A stretch of DNA of 64,000 nucleotides from Aquabacterium sp. OR-4 (GCF_025290835.2 NZ_JAOCQD020000001.1:1116001-1180000); one strand, 5' to 3'; counted from the stretch's first letter, positions 1 through 9,252 are shown. A program made the numbers and translations. The notes: generated by a model from the letters alone, not told the origin.

Positions 1-852
1 CCGGGATAGTTGTTCGAAGTTTCTGACAATGTTCTTTTGGCTGGATGAACCAAACAGCACACTGTCCACACCTCTGGCCGTTTGCATAAACCTGACCGCT
101 GCGTCGGCAGACAGGGCGCCGGACGCAAAGACTGACATCGCGATGTTGCAGCTGCGGCCGTTGGCGAAGGTCTGCACCACCTGCTCGGGTGACGGGTGCA
201 TGCGGAAGCCGCCGGCGTTGAAGTTCGTGCAGACCCACGGCTGCGACAGGCCGATCTCGTCGCACAGCAGCGTCTGGGCCAGCCCGTGGTTCATGGTGAT
301 GTAGCCGGGCGTGGCACCGAAGCGCCGCCGCACCTCGCGGTCGAAGCCTTCGATCAGCCGGTGCGCGCGCAGGCCCATGAGCAGGTCGAAGATCACGTTT
401 TGCAGGAACACGCCCTTGACGGCAATGCCGCGACACATCAGCAGTTCGATCTCCAGCAGCAGTTCCATCACCGCCGAGAACCTGCCGATGGCCAGCTTGG
501 CCACGCTGGCGGCCAGCCGGGACTTCGAGCATTCGCCCAGGTGGCGCGTGAACACCGCCTTCATGCCGCCTTCGGTCATGGTGTTCGCGTACTTGTGGGC
601 ATAGGGCAGGCAGGGGATGTACTGCATGTCCGGAAACAGCCGCGATCGCGCGATCTCTGCCAGCACCGGCTGCAGTCGCTCATGGGTGGTGAACATGAAA
701 TCGCGAATGCCTGCCTCGTAGGCCCAGCCGATCACCTCGAGGATGGCGTCGGTGTGGGCAAACCGGTCCGAGAGTTCCGCGGCCTTGGATGGGCTGGCGT
801 GGTTGATGCCCAGGAACTGGTTGTCGCCCAGGATGATGCGGCCGAAGCTCAT
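1..852 (-). CDS. Aldo/keto-reductase-like protein of polysaccharide locus, C-terminus cut by window edge
   Basis: The first 284 residues are visible; the reading frame is still open at the window edge. The N-terminus reads MSFGRIILGDNQFLGINH, and the last visible stretch, GVDSVLFGSSSQKNIVRN, resembles the C-terminal cofactor-binding strand and helix of aldo/keto reductases. A (beta/alpha)8 barrel is therefore inferred, not proven. No classical catalytic Tyr/His pattern was assigned. The start overlaps the stop of the upstream Gfo/Idh/MocA gene as ATGA, so it is translationally coupled and is the last visible gene of the leftward cluster. A role in nucleotide-sugar or glycan tailoring is suggested only by position. 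Confidence 0.7.
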   Translation of the reverse strand, partial: MSFGRIILGDNQFLGINHASPSKAAELSDRFAHTDAILEVIGWAYEAGIRDFMFTTHERLQPVLAEIARSRLFPDMQYIPCLPYAHKYANTMTEGGMKAVFTRHLGECSKSRLAASVAKLAIGRFSAVMELLLEIELLMCRGIAVKGVFLQNVIFDLLMGLRAHRLIEGFDREVRRRFGATPGYITMNHGLAQTLLCDEIGLSQPWVCTNFNAGGFRMHPSPEQVVQTFANGRSCNIAMSVFASGALSADAAVRFMQTARGVDSVLFGSSSQKNIVRNFEQLSR

Positions 853-1931
853 GCCAGTCCTCCCATCTTGGCCGCCTCATGGATCAGCAGGTCGGCTGCC
901 AGTCCGTCTTCCAGCGTTGCAGCCAGATCCAGGTCCAGCGATGCCCTCAGCATCGACCTCCCCAGTGCACGTTCAAGGAACATCTCCAGTTGCAGGGTGA
1001 ACTCCTCGCCGCGAAGGTAGAAGTTCACCGGGAAAGGCAGGGTCGGGCGGGTCAGTTCGTCCAGGCGGCTGTTGGACACGTCCGCCCCTGGGCGTGCGCG
1101 CACGCTGATCTCGGCCACGTTGGCATGAACGGACCCAAGTTCGAACTCTGCGTCGAAGTCGGTGTACGACTTGCGGCGACTGCTATCGCACCAGTCCAGC
1201 TCGAGGCTGCCACAGGCCCCGCTGGTGTGGTGCCATTCGATCTTTGCGCGGTCATCGGCCAGGGTGGAGTGCACCTTGGCGATGCTGGCGCGCTCGATCT
1301 TGTCCACGTCGCCAAACACAGCCCGGCACAGGTCGATCAGGTGCGGACCGTATTCGTTGAGGCATCCGCCACCCCGACGGTAGTCTGTGCGCCAGCTGCC
1401 GTTGTCGGGCTTGGTCACCACGTTGCCCAACATGCGCGCGCGGTAGGACCGTGGCGCACCCAGAACGCCTGAGCGCGCGATGGCGCGCAGGCGCACAAAG
1501 GGCTGCAGGAAGCGCAGCACCAGCCCCATCTGCGCGGGCACACCGGCCTGCTTCTGCAGATTGACCAGTTCACGGCTGCGTACCGGGTCCAGCGTCAGCG
1601 GCTTTTCCACAAAGCACGGGATCTTGCGACCCAGCAACGCACGGGCGATTGGATAGTGCGAGCCGGTCGGCGAGGCGATCACCGCGCCGCGCCATTGGGT
1701 GGCGGTCTGGAACGCCTGGTCCAGGCTGGCAAATGTGCGAATGCCCATCTGGCCGAACACGAAGCGCGTCAGGCGCGATGGATCCACCACGGCCACCTGG
1801 CCGGCGTCGAGCAGTCGGTTCAGGATGGCCAGGTGCGACAGGCCCATCTTGCCGCCACCCACCACGAGTATCCCGTTCACGGTTGAGGAGCCTTTCAGTT
1901 GATGCATTTGCGGGTCGGTGTTGGCACTCAT
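849..1931 (-). CDS. Gfo/Idh/MocA family NAD(P)-dependent oxidoreductase
   Basis: 360 residues, the usual length for the family. A Rossmann nucleotide-binding motif (ILVVGGGKMGLSHLAIL) lies at about residues 21-37 and the family motif FVEKPLT at about 112-118, whose lysine is part of the catalytic site. The C-terminal half is the alpha/beta oxidoreductase domain. Such enzymes oxidise or reduce sugar hydroxyl/keto groups in nucleotide-sugar pathways; the substrate cannot be read from sequence. ATGA overlaps on both sides place it firmly in the polysaccharide operon. It could act on the CDP-dideoxysugar or on another sugar of the repeat unit. Confidence 0.88.
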   Translation of the reverse strand: MSANTDPQMHQLKGSSTVNGILVVGGGKMGLSHLAILNRLLDAGQVAVVDPSRLTRFVFGQMGIRTFASLDQAFQTATQWRGAVIASPTGSHYPIARALLGRKIPCFVEKPLTLDPVRSRELVNLQKQAGVPAQMGLVLRFLQPFVRLRAIARSGVLGAPRSYRARMLGNVVTKPDNGSWRTDYRRGGGCLNEYGPHLIDLCRAVFGDVDKIERASIAKVHSTLADDRAKIEWHHTSGACGSLELDWCDSSRRKSYTDFDAEFELGSVHANVAEISVRARPGADVSNSRLDELTRPTLPFPVNFYLRGEEFTLQLEMFLERALGRSMLRASLDLDLAATLEDGLAADLLIHEAAKMGGLA

Positions 1932-2401
1932 CTGTGATCCGGCAACAGGGTCGCGCGCTCCGACATCTTGAGATGGCTTCGGATCACCCGCGCCGGCACG
2001 CCCACCGCCAGCGAGCCGGGTGGCAGGTCCTTGGTGACCACGCTGCCTGCGCCGACGATGCAGTCGTCACCAATGGTCACGCCCGGCAGCACCACCGCCG
2101 ACACGCCGATGAAGCAGCGCGCGCCGATGCGCACGGGCTTGTGCAGGGGCAGTTCAGGATTGGACGGCTCGCGGTACACATGCTCATGGCACAGCAGCGT
2201 GGCGGAACTCGCCACCAGGCTGCCGTCACCGATGTAGATGGATGCCGGATACACCCGATCGAGATTGACGTTGCGTTCGATCGTCGCCAAGGGCGAAATG
2301 TTGCGGTAGCCCTTCAGCCGCAGCAGGTGGTAACGGACGCGCTGAACCCAGGGCCCGAGCGTCTCCAGCACGATGATGCGCAAGCCCTTGCCTGAGCTCA
2401 T
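1928..2401 (-). CDS. Hexapeptide-repeat (LbH) acyltransferase
   Basis: 157 residues with a left-handed beta-helix made of imperfect hexapeptide repeats through the second half (for example IGARCFIGVSAVVLPGVTIG). A CHEH segment at about residue 70 probably supplies the catalytic His. The family uses acetyl-CoA or another acyl-CoA to acylate sugar hydroxyl or amino groups. The start at 2401 was chosen because it overlaps the stop of the upstream glycosyltransferase as ATGA; an open stretch continues upstream but inside that gene. It probably O- or N-acetylates a sugar of the exported polysaccharide. Confidence 0.87.
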   Translation of the reverse strand: MSSGKGLRIIVLETLGPWVQRVRYHLLRLKGYRNISPLATIERNVNLDRVYPASIYIGDGSLVASSATLLCHEHVYREPSNPELPLHKPVRIGARCFIGVSAVVLPGVTIGDDCIVGAGSVVTKDLPPGSLAVGVPARVIRSHLKMSERATLLPDHR

Positions 2402-3528
2402 GAGGCGGTCTCCTCCACGATGATCTTCTCGTAGTCGGCGCGAACGGACGCCCAGCTGTACTCTGCCTGTGCAATGCGCTGCAGCGCCGCACCGCAGGCG
2501 TGCAGGGCGACATCGGTCACCGACATGGACAACTGCTCGAGCGCCTCGCTCGAGTCGAAGTACATGGCCTGCTCGCGGGTGGTGTAGTGGTGGAAATTGA
2601 CGTCGAAAGCTGCGGTCGGCAGCCCGTCCCACATCGACTCCACCAGAACCGGGTTGGTGCCGCCGGCGCTGTGACCATGCACGTACAGGCGCACGCGCGA
2701 GCGCAGCGCCTTGACGCTGGCTGCCTCGTAGATCGGCCCGATCAGGTGCAGATTGGCGTGGGCGCCGAAGCGTGCCTTCACCTCGCGCCCATAGTCGTTG
2801 GCGTCCCAGTTCGAGACGAAGACCAGGGGCAGCCCGCTGCGACCATAGGCCTGGAGAATCATCTCCATGTTGTTGTCGACCTGGGCTCGTGCCATCGCGA
2901 AGTCATAGCGCTGCGGCAGCCGATGCTGGTCGAACACGCCCGGATCCGCGACGACGTCTTGATACTGATCACCGCCATAGGCGATCAGCACCGACTCGCG
3001 CCCATGCTCCGCGCGTACATAGTCGACCAGTCCCTGGTTGTCAGCAATGAAGACATGGGCGTGGCGTGCGGCGGCGGCCTCGTTGTACTTCAGCAGTGCA
3101 CGGGCCAGCCGCCCCCATTTGGCCCGGGCCCATTCCAGGCCGGCCATGTTCACCAGATAGCGGTTGCGGGGGTACAGCCTGCACAGCAGCGGCAGCCAGA
3201 ACGTGGCCGATGTACCCAGCACCAGCACCACGCCGCCCGCCCGGCTGGCTGACCACAGCGCCACCGAATCATGGACGATGGATTGCCAGCCGTTGGCGCG
3301 CCAGTTCACCGGCAGCAGCCGGGCGCCCTTGTAGGCACCCGACTGCTGCGCGGCCACGTCTGCCTCGCAGTACACCGCGATGCCCTGGCGCGAGAGCGCA
3401 TCGGAGTCGAGCAGATGGTCGGCCAGGGTCTCGAAGCCGCCGTAGTTGCCGGGCACACCCACGATGCCCAGGATGTGCAGGGCCGGAGAGGGGGTTCCGT
3501 GCTTGGCGGCGATGGCGGTACGGTCCAT
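2398..3528 (-). CDS. Glycosyltransferase with DUF1972 (rhamnosyltransferase-type) N-terminal domain
   Basis: 376 residues. The N-terminal signature ILGIVGVPGNYGGFETLADH matches the DUF1972/rhamnosyltransferase N-terminal domain, and the C-terminal half is a GT-B nucleotide-sugar-binding fold including the glycine/histidine-rich stretch VRLYVHGHSAGGTNPVLVE. It is a cytoplasmic, membrane-associated enzyme adding one sugar, plausibly a deoxyhexose, to the lipid-linked repeat unit. It is coupled to the upstream GT4 gene (TGATG) and to the downstream acyltransferase gene (ATGA). Confidence 0.9.
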   Translation of the reverse strand: MDRTAIAAKHGTPSPALHILGIVGVPGNYGGFETLADHLLDSDALSRQGIAVYCEADVAAQQSGAYKGARLLPVNWRANGWQSIVHDSVALWSASRAGGVVLVLGTSATFWLPLLCRLYPRNRYLVNMAGLEWARAKWGRLARALLKYNEAAAARHAHVFIADNQGLVDYVRAEHGRESVLIAYGGDQYQDVVADPGVFDQHRLPQRYDFAMARAQVDNNMEMILQAYGRSGLPLVFVSNWDANDYGREVKARFGAHANLHLIGPIYEAASVKALRSRVRLYVHGHSAGGTNPVLVESMWDGLPTAAFDVNFHHYTTREQAMYFDSSEALEQLSMSVTDVALHACGAALQRIAQAEYSWASVRADYEKIIVEETAS

Positions 3529-4745
3529 CAGACCATCCCGTTGCGGAGCGCGGCTCGGTACACCGCCACGGTGTCCTCGCCACAGCGCTGCCAGGCGTGC
3601 CGCACGCTCACCTGGGCATACGCGGCCTCGGCCAATGTTTGCAACGGCCAGTCGCCCCGTGCAAGCTCCAGTAATCGGTCGGTCAGGTCACCGGCGTCAC
3701 CGGCGCGGAATGTCAGGCCCGTCGACCCATGTGTTACCACCTCCACCATGCCATCGATGTCGCTGGTCAGCACTGGCAGGCGGTGGGACATGGCCAGCAG
3801 CACGACACCGCTCTGGTAAATGTGGTCATAGGGCAGGACGGCGAGATCTGCGGCCGCGAAGAAGCGCGGCAGCTCCTCGTTCGGGATGTAGCGGGCATGG
3901 TGCTGCACCACGTCGGGGCCGAGCAGTTGCTGCATGAGCGCCGCGAGCGCCGGGCCATCGGCGTCGGCCATGGAGCCTGCCACCAGCAGCTTCAGGCGGC
4001 CCGCGCCGCGCGTGCGCGCCTGGGCCACGGCGTGGATGAGCAGGTCGAGTCGCTTGACCTTCTTGCACTGTCCGAAAAAGAGCAGCACCAGATCGTCCGC
4101 ATGCAGGCCCAGCGAGGCGCGAGCCGCCTGCTTGGCCGGCAGCGCCGCGAGCAGACCGACATAGTTGCCATGTGGCACGACATGGATGCGCGACGCGTCG
4201 ACGCCGAGCTTGTGCTCCAGCGTGGCGCGTGCCGTTCGGCTGTGCGCGATCACGGCGGCACAGTGCCGGTACAGCCGCCGGAGGATCGAGACGTTCTCGC
4301 CAGCCCGGAACGAGCCGACGTCGTGGGCCGTGACCACCACCGACAGGCCAAGCAGACGCGCGAGCAGGACGTTGGCGTATTCCAGCGGCCCGACATGGAA
4401 GAAGTGGAAGTGAACCAGTTGGACGCCACGTCGCTTGCAGGTGGCAAAGGCCTGGAGTGACGCGGCGGCGAAACGCAGGGCGCGCCGCCATTTCGGATCG
4501 GGCCCGAACACGCCGCGGTAGACCTCCTGTGTCTCATGGCCAGGGCCGCTCGCAGGGTAGGTCGACGAGGTGAACAGCAGGGTCTTCGTCCCGGCCGCGG
4601 CCAGTGCAGCGCAAAGGGCGTGGTCATAGAAGTCCATGCCACCGTGGGAGCCGACGGGCTCCATGACCGCAACCGACAGTGGCGCGACGCCAGCCGTGCT
4701 GGGCGCGGCAGGGGGGGGTGTGGAAACGATTGGCGCGTCAGCCAT
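3528..4745 (-). CDS. Family 4 glycosyltransferase
   Basis: 405 residues with a GT-B fold. The N-terminal acceptor domain contains the glycine-rich turn EPVGSHGGMDFYDH near residue 30. The C-terminal donor domain has LLFFGQCKKVKRLDLLIHA near 200 and a late acidic/glycine segment (LPYDHIYQSGVVLLAMSHR) matching the EX7E-like region of GT4 enzymes, although the canonical glutamates are not clear. It transfers a sugar from a nucleotide donor to the growing repeat unit. Codons 10-12 contain an uninterrupted run of eight C on the coding strand, so slippage there would frameshift the gene at its start. The 3' end overlaps the next gene. Confidence 0.92.
   Translation of the reverse strand: MADAPIVSTPPPAAPSTAGVAPLSVAVMEPVGSHGGMDFYDHALCAALAAAGTKTLLFTSSTYPASGPGHETQEVYRGVFGPDPKWRRALRFAAASLQAFATCKRRGVQLVHFHFFHVGPLEYANVLLARLLGLSVVVTAHDVGSFRAGENVSILRRLYRHCAAVIAHSRTARATLEHKLGVDASRIHVVPHGNYVGLLAALPAKQAARASLGLHADDLVLLFFGQCKKVKRLDLLIHAVAQARTRGAGRLKLLVAGSMADADGPALAALMQQLLGPDVVQHHARYIPNEELPRFFAAADLAVLPYDHIYQSGVVLLAMSHRLPVLTSDIDGMVEVVTHGSTGLTFRAGDAGDLTDRLLELARGDWPLQTLAEAAYAQVSVRHAWQRCGEDTVAVYRAALRNGMV
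4711..4718 (-). repeat. C8 homopolymer in the 5' coding end of the GT4 gene
   Basis: Eight consecutive G on the + strand (C on the coding strand) fall in codons 10-12 of the glycosyltransferase gene, within a Pro-Pro-Pro triplet. Homopolymers at this position cause phase variation in some surface-glycan genes of other bacteria. In a genome this rich in GC the tract may be chance. Confidence 0.6.
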
Positions 4746-6063
4746 GCCTGGTGCGGAGCAGCGCCCGTCCGAAGTGCAGCATTGAGATGTAGAACAGCGT
4801 CTGTTCGACGAAGAACACCAGCGACCCTGTGGTCACGGAGGTCAACAGCAGCGTTGCCAGGCATCCGCCCAAGCCCAACAGGAAAGGCCGGGCGCTGAAG
4901 CCGGCCGACTGTGCGCCCAGGGCGCGCAGGCCGCGCCAGGCCAGGACATACTGGTAGCTGAAGGCCAGCAGTCCAAATACGCCATAGACGAAGATCACGC
5001 CCAGGAAGCCCAGGTCACTGGGGTGCAGGTAGTCGAACAAGCCCTTGTAGCCATCGTTCCAGCGATTGCTGATGGTGCCGGTGCCGAACCACAGATGTTG
5101 TTCAACCCAGGGCGTCACGGTGGCCACCTGGAGAATGCGGGCATTGGCAGACCAGTCGTCGACGCTGTCGGCCCCTGACAGCGCTGCAAAGGCGTCGGTG
5201 TATTTGGCCGACAGCAGGTCCAGCCGGTCTGGCGCCAGCAGCAGCGTCAGGCCGAACCCCGCTGCGAACAAGCCCACGCCCGTCGCCACATTGCGCAGCA
5301 TGGCCTGACCGCGCCGGCGCGACAGCGCGGCCAGCAGCAGGAAGCTCAGCAGCATGGCCACGTTGAGCACGCGCCCGGTATTGCCACCGAAGATATAGAG
5401 CAGGAAGGGCACGCATCGGGCATACCACTTGGCCCGGCCGAGCAGCAGCGCCTTGGCAAAGTAGTAGAAGGCACCAAAGATGACGAAGGTCATCGGCAGG
5501 TTGAACTGGTTGTAGACCCCGCCGCCGTCCGTGACCAGGTTGCCCAGGTCGCTGTAGTTGTTAGGGTCAAGCAGCAGCAGCACCGGGCTGCAGATGCCGA
5601 GGTTCAGCCAGGCCAGCCAGACGAAAGCCTGCTCCAGTTCAACCATGCGGATTGCGCCGCGATGCAGCAGGGCGGTAAGTACCAGGCCGAAGGGCGCCAG
5701 CAGCAAGGCACGCTGTGTCGCCAGGCCCAGCCAGGCCGGCTGGCCGAACACCAACACCGCCATCGTGGCACCCCAAAGCGGCGCGGCAAGGATGATGAGC
5801 CAGGTGTACCGCGGCAGTACCCCCAGAGGCACCGAGCTGACCGAGCGGCGCAGGTAAACAGCCGAGGCGAAGGTTGCCAGGGCCATCAGGTCCAAGGTCC
5901 ACTCGAACCCGGGAACGTAGCGGCCGAACGAGAAGAACATCGGCAGGATCAGCATCAGCGCAGCCACACGACCCTTGCGTATGCGATCAGGGCTGGCCGC
6001 GCGCTGGCGGCCGACGGCGGGCCGCGCAGGCGAGATCCCGGGATGCATGGACGCTGTGCTCAT
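4738..6063 (-). CDS. Wzy-like O-antigen/polysaccharide polymerase (polytopic membrane protein)
   Basis: 441 residues and about ten to twelve hydrophobic segments, starting with VAALMLILPMFFSF near residue 35. A large, more polar segment at roughly residues 270-350 would be the periplasmic loop typical of Wzy/WaaL proteins. Sequence conservation in this family is poor, so the call rests on topology and position between glycosyltransferase genes. It would polymerise undecaprenyl-linked repeat units at the periplasmic face. The start at 6063 gives an ATGA overlap with the upstream GT2 gene; an open stretch to 6213 lies inside that gene and is rejected. Confidence 0.72.
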   Translation of the reverse strand: MSTASMHPGISPARPAVGRQRAASPDRIRKGRVAALMLILPMFFSFGRYVPGFEWTLDLMALATFASAVYLRRSVSSVPLGVLPRYTWLIILAAPLWGATMAVLVFGQPAWLGLATQRALLLAPFGLVLTALLHRGAIRMVELEQAFVWLAWLNLGICSPVLLLLDPNNYSDLGNLVTDGGGVYNQFNLPMTFVIFGAFYYFAKALLLGRAKWYARCVPFLLYIFGGNTGRVLNVAMLLSFLLLAALSRRRGQAMLRNVATGVGLFAAGFGLTLLLAPDRLDLLSAKYTDAFAALSGADSVDDWSANARILQVATVTPWVEQHLWFGTGTISNRWNDGYKGLFDYLHPSDLGFLGVIFVYGVFGLLAFSYQYVLAWRGLRALGAQSAGFSARPFLLGLGGCLATLLLTSVTTGSLVFFVEQTLFYISMLHFGRALLRTRHG

Positions 6064-7127
6064 GCCGGCTCCTGGCTGGCCACCCGGCGCTCGGTGAACC
6101 ACTTCGGATCGGGTTGGCGACGACCGAGCAGCACCGTCAGGATCACCCAGGCGTTGGGCCTGGACCCGGGGGCGCGGAGGAACTTCAGCGCTCGCGCCAG
6201 CAGCGTGAGCCACACCAGTGGCCAGTAGCGTCGCGTGTGGCGGGCGGCAAAGAGCAGCTTGCTGCGGGTCTGGAAGAAATTGGCCAATCGGCTGCCGCTG
6301 CTGTTGCCCTTCTCGGAGCCGATGCTCGCGCCCACCTTGTGATAGACCAGCGACCGGGTGGCCACACCCAGGCGATACGGCGCTGGCAGGCGCACCGACA
6401 GGTCAATCTCCTCGTTGTAGAGGAAGTACTCTTCGCACAGCGGGCCCATCAGCCGCAGTGCGGCAGCGCGGATGAACATCGAGGCGCCGGACACATAGTT
6501 GATCCGGGCCTCGGCGTAGGCGTCGGTGATGCCTGGGTCGTAGACCGTGCCCATGCCCAGCGACCAGCCGCGTCCGGACCTCAGGGAGTACCAGGCACCG
6601 CCGTACGACTGCACGTGGCGATCGGCATCGGCATACAGCACCGTTGCACCGCAGATGCCGACCTGGGCTTCGGCCTGCACCTTGTCGAGCAGCCTGGACA
6701 AGGCATCCGCGGCAACCCAGGTGTCGTTGTTCAACAGCCAGTAGTGATCGGACACCCAGTGCGCATCCGCTGCAGCGATGCCGATGTTGTTGCCGGCGGC
6801 GAAACCGTAGTTGTCCAGGCCCTGCACCACCAGAACCTGCTCGACACTGCCTGGCGCGCCAGCGAACGCTGACAGCTGCCGAACGCGGCTGCTTTCCGGC
6901 GCAGGGATGTTGGCATGGCGGGGCCGCCACCCATGGTTCTGCAGGTGCTGCGTCAGGCGACTGACTGAACCATCGGAAGATGCGTTGTCCACGACCACCA
7001 CACGCACCACGGCGCCCTCGGCACGCAGTGCCTGCAAGGACTGCAGGCAGGCGATGGAGTCGTCTCCACCATTCCAGTTCACGATCACCACGGTGACCCC
7101 GGTGCTGGTGGGCGCAGCGCTGCTCAT
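6060..7127 (-). CDS. Family 2 glycosyltransferase (rhamnosyltransferase-like)
   Basis: 355 residues from ATG 7127; a GTG at 7148 is an alternative start that would overlap the upstream gene. The GT-A fold begins with VTVVIVNWNGGDDSIACLQS. The metal-binding DxD position is represented by LLNNDTWV near residue 115, as in many rhamnosyl- and galactofuranosyl-type GT2 enzymes. A C-terminal basic/hydrophobic region probably sits on the membrane. It adds one sugar of the repeat unit; donor unknown. The 3' end overlaps the Wzy-like gene. Confidence 0.9.
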   Translation of the reverse strand: MSSAAPTSTGVTVVIVNWNGGDDSIACLQSLQALRAEGAVVRVVVVDNASSDGSVSRLTQHLQNHGWRPRHANIPAPESSRVRQLSAFAGAPGSVEQVLVVQGLDNYGFAAGNNIGIAAADAHWVSDHYWLLNNDTWVAADALSRLLDKVQAEAQVGICGATVLYADADRHVQSYGGAWYSLRSGRGWSLGMGTVYDPGITDAYAEARINYVSGASMFIRAAALRLMGPLCEEYFLYNEEIDLSVRLPAPYRLGVATRSLVYHKVGASIGSEKGNSSGSRLANFFQTRSKLLFAARHTRRYWPLVWLTLLARALKFLRAPGSRPNAWVILTVLLGRRQPDPKWFTERRVASQEPA

Positions 7128-7131
7128 GGAC

Positions 7132-8163
7132 TCAGGCGATGAGATCACGGAGCGCGGTCTTCCAGGACGCGGAGAACCGGTGGTACCGGCCGGAGGCCAG
7201 CTCGACGGCGATGATCCGGGCGCGAATGAACAGTCCAGAGGCGTCTGCCCGACGGCGATTGCGAAGGTGCATGGCCTTGTCGATCAGCAGTTGCCGCGCC
7301 TCGTGGGTCTCGGCCTGGTCGCCGGCCAGCGCCGCCACCCGTCGGGCGATGGCTTCCAGTGCATCGGGGAGCAGCGGGTCGTAGCACCTGTCGCCGCGCA
7401 TCGATCGCACAAAGGACTGCCATGCACTCGGTTGCGCCTCGCCGGCGCCGACGACCTGGGCCTGATGCTGGCGGTACTTCACCAGCAACTGCTCGAGCGC
7501 GATGCCCGGGCGACCGGCTGCACTCAGCACGAGTGCGCTCCACGTGTCGTGAGTGCACGAGGGTGAAGCCGAGTCGATCGGCAGTACCCAGGGCAGGCAG
7601 TCGGCCCGTATGGCCATCGACATGCCGTAGGTGAAGTTACCGCCGTTGAGCAAGGCCAGGGTCTGATTGCCGTTCTGGAACTCGTGTCGCCTGGCGGCAT
7701 TGAAGCCGATTCTCTGCCACAGCGAGTCGGCCGCGGGCGGACCGGCGCCGTCAAAGACTTCCGCATCCGAGAATGCATACCCAGCCGACGGCTGGTCGCG
7801 AAACGCCTGAGTCAGGGTTGCAATGCGGTCGCGATGCCAGATGTCGTCCTGGTCGGACAGCACCACGATATCCCCCGTGCAGGCGCGCAACGCCCGTTCG
7901 AAGTTGTGGGTCACGCCGAGGTTCGACCGGTCGCCAATGACGCGCACTGTGAAGGGCGCCGTCGCTGCGAATCGCCCAAGGATCGCCTGCGTGGTGTCGC
8001 TGGAACCGTCGTCGGCAATCACCATCTCGTTGGGCAACTGCGACTGCTGAAGGATGCTGTCGAGCTGGGCCTGCAGGTGGCGCTCACCGTTGTAGGTGCA
8101 CATGGCCACCGACACCGAAACCTGCACGGTCCCGGCGGCTGGCGCGGACGCGGTCACGCTCAT
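7132..8163 (-). CDS. Family 2 glycosyltransferase
   Basis: 343 residues. It begins, after a short Ala-rich leader, with VSVAMCTYNGERHLQAQLDS and continues with a clear nucleotide-binding segment (VIADDGSSD) and the metal-binding acidic motif LSDQDDIW near residue 100. This set is typical of rhamnosyltransferase-like GT2 proteins in O-antigen clusters. The start at 8163 lies 5 bp after the stop of the upstream gene; an in-frame extension to 8262 lies within that gene. Three GT2, one GT4 and one DUF1972 transferase imply a repeat unit of about five or six sugars. Confidence 0.91.
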   Translation of the reverse strand: MSVTASAPAAGTVQVSVSVAMCTYNGERHLQAQLDSILQQSQLPNEMVIADDGSSDTTQAILGRFAATAPFTVRVIGDRSNLGVTHNFERALRACTGDIVVLSDQDDIWHRDRIATLTQAFRDQPSAGYAFSDAEVFDGAGPPAADSLWQRIGFNAARRHEFQNGNQTLALLNGGNFTYGMSMAIRADCLPWVLPIDSASPSCTHDTWSALVLSAAGRPGIALEQLLVKYRQHQAQVVGAGEAQPSAWQSFVRSMRGDRCYDPLLPDALEAIARRVAALAGDQAETHEARQLLIDKAMHLRNRRRADASGLFIRARIIAVELASGRYHRFSASWKTALRDLIA

Positions 8164-8168
8164 GCGGC

Positions 8169-9122
8169 TCAGAGGGTGTGCCGCACGCCACGCAGGCGCG
8201 CGCCCAGCATCCTGCCGACGGCGCGCAGCGTGTCGAACCCGAACAGGGGCAGCAGTCGGCATGCCAGGTCACCGCGGCCCAGCCGGATAGCATGGTTCAG
8301 CAGGCCATACAGACCACTCGGGTCGAGGGGGCCAGTGAACTGCGATGTCAGGAAGCACTTGCGAATGCCGGGTTCGGTAATGGTGCGCGACATTTCGTAC
8401 CACCAGCCCAACTGCGCGCGCAGCGTGTACGACTGCGTGCCGACGCTGGGTGTCACCAGCCGCTGCTGGGACACATAACACGGCTGTGCCAGTCGGATGG
8501 CCTTCAGGGCCAGCGCCACATGCGGGTAGTTGAAGTGGCAGGCGTCATAGCAAGCCGCCACATGCTCGCGCGCGAAGGCGGTCGCGTAGATCGTGCTGGG
8601 CAGGAAGCTGGTGTCGCGGAAGAAGTTGACCCGTGTTGCCATCAGCGCTTCAGGGTCAGCCAGCATGCCTGCACCATCGCGACCGGGGTCTGCATAGCCT
8701 CCCACCAGCAGCAGCCGGGCCTGGCCGGCACGCATTGCCGCCTCAACATCGCCAACCTGCTCGAAGATCAGGTCATCGTCGTCGCACAGGATCCAGGTGT
8801 AGGGCGTCTGCGACAACAGGAAGGGCTGCACCGCATTGGCGGCCGCACCGATGTTCGTCACGTTGCGGGCATGGGTGAGGCCGGGCAGCCGCGCCATCGC
8901 GTCGCGCACCACCTCGGCGGTGCCGTCGGTGGAGCAGTTGTCGAGTACCGTGATACGGCAGCGCGACCAGGGTGAGGAACCCAGACTTTGAAGTGTCTGC
9001 CGAAGCGGGCCTGCCCGGTTGTAGGTGATGACGAAGATCGACAGCACATCGGCGATGCTGGAAGCTGCCTGGGTCGCGTCAGCGGCATGCGCTGCGATGT
9101 GGTTGGATGATCGGGCACTCAT
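8169..9122 (-). CDS. Family 2 glycosyltransferase
   Basis: 317 residues with a GT-A fold. SIFVITYNRAGPLRQTLQSL lies near the start, VLDNCSTDGT is the base-binding segment, and WILCDDDDLIF near residue 115 is the DxD metal site. The start at 9122 has only a weak ribosome-binding site; in-frame sequence continues to 9299 through low-quality coding sequence and is not preferred. This gene begins a new tightly packed block after a 214-bp gap that follows the flippase, so its expression may differ from the upstream half of the cluster. Confidence 0.88.
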   Translation of the reverse strand: MSARSSNHIAAHAADATQAASSIADVLSIFVITYNRAGPLRQTLQSLGSSPWSRCRITVLDNCSTDGTAEVVRDAMARLPGLTHARNVTNIGAAANAVQPFLLSQTPYTWILCDDDDLIFEQVGDVEAAMRAGQARLLLVGGYADPGRDGAGMLADPEALMATRVNFFRDTSFLPSTIYATAFAREHVAACYDACHFNYPHVALALKAIRLAQPCYVSQQRLVTPSVGTQSYTLRAQLGWWYEMSRTITEPGIRKCFLTSQFTGPLDPSGLYGLLNHAIRLGRGDLACRLLPLFGFDTLRAVGRMLGARLRGVRHTL

Positions 9123-9252
9123 GGTTGGATGGATGTTGGCCTGTCCCGTGAGGCGCCGGCAAGCAGAGCCGCGCCGCGGGGACTGTCGCGTTCGGTCATC
9201 GGTTCCGGGATCGGATGAAACGTACCGCAGGTGCCCGAGCCTGGCTGGACGT

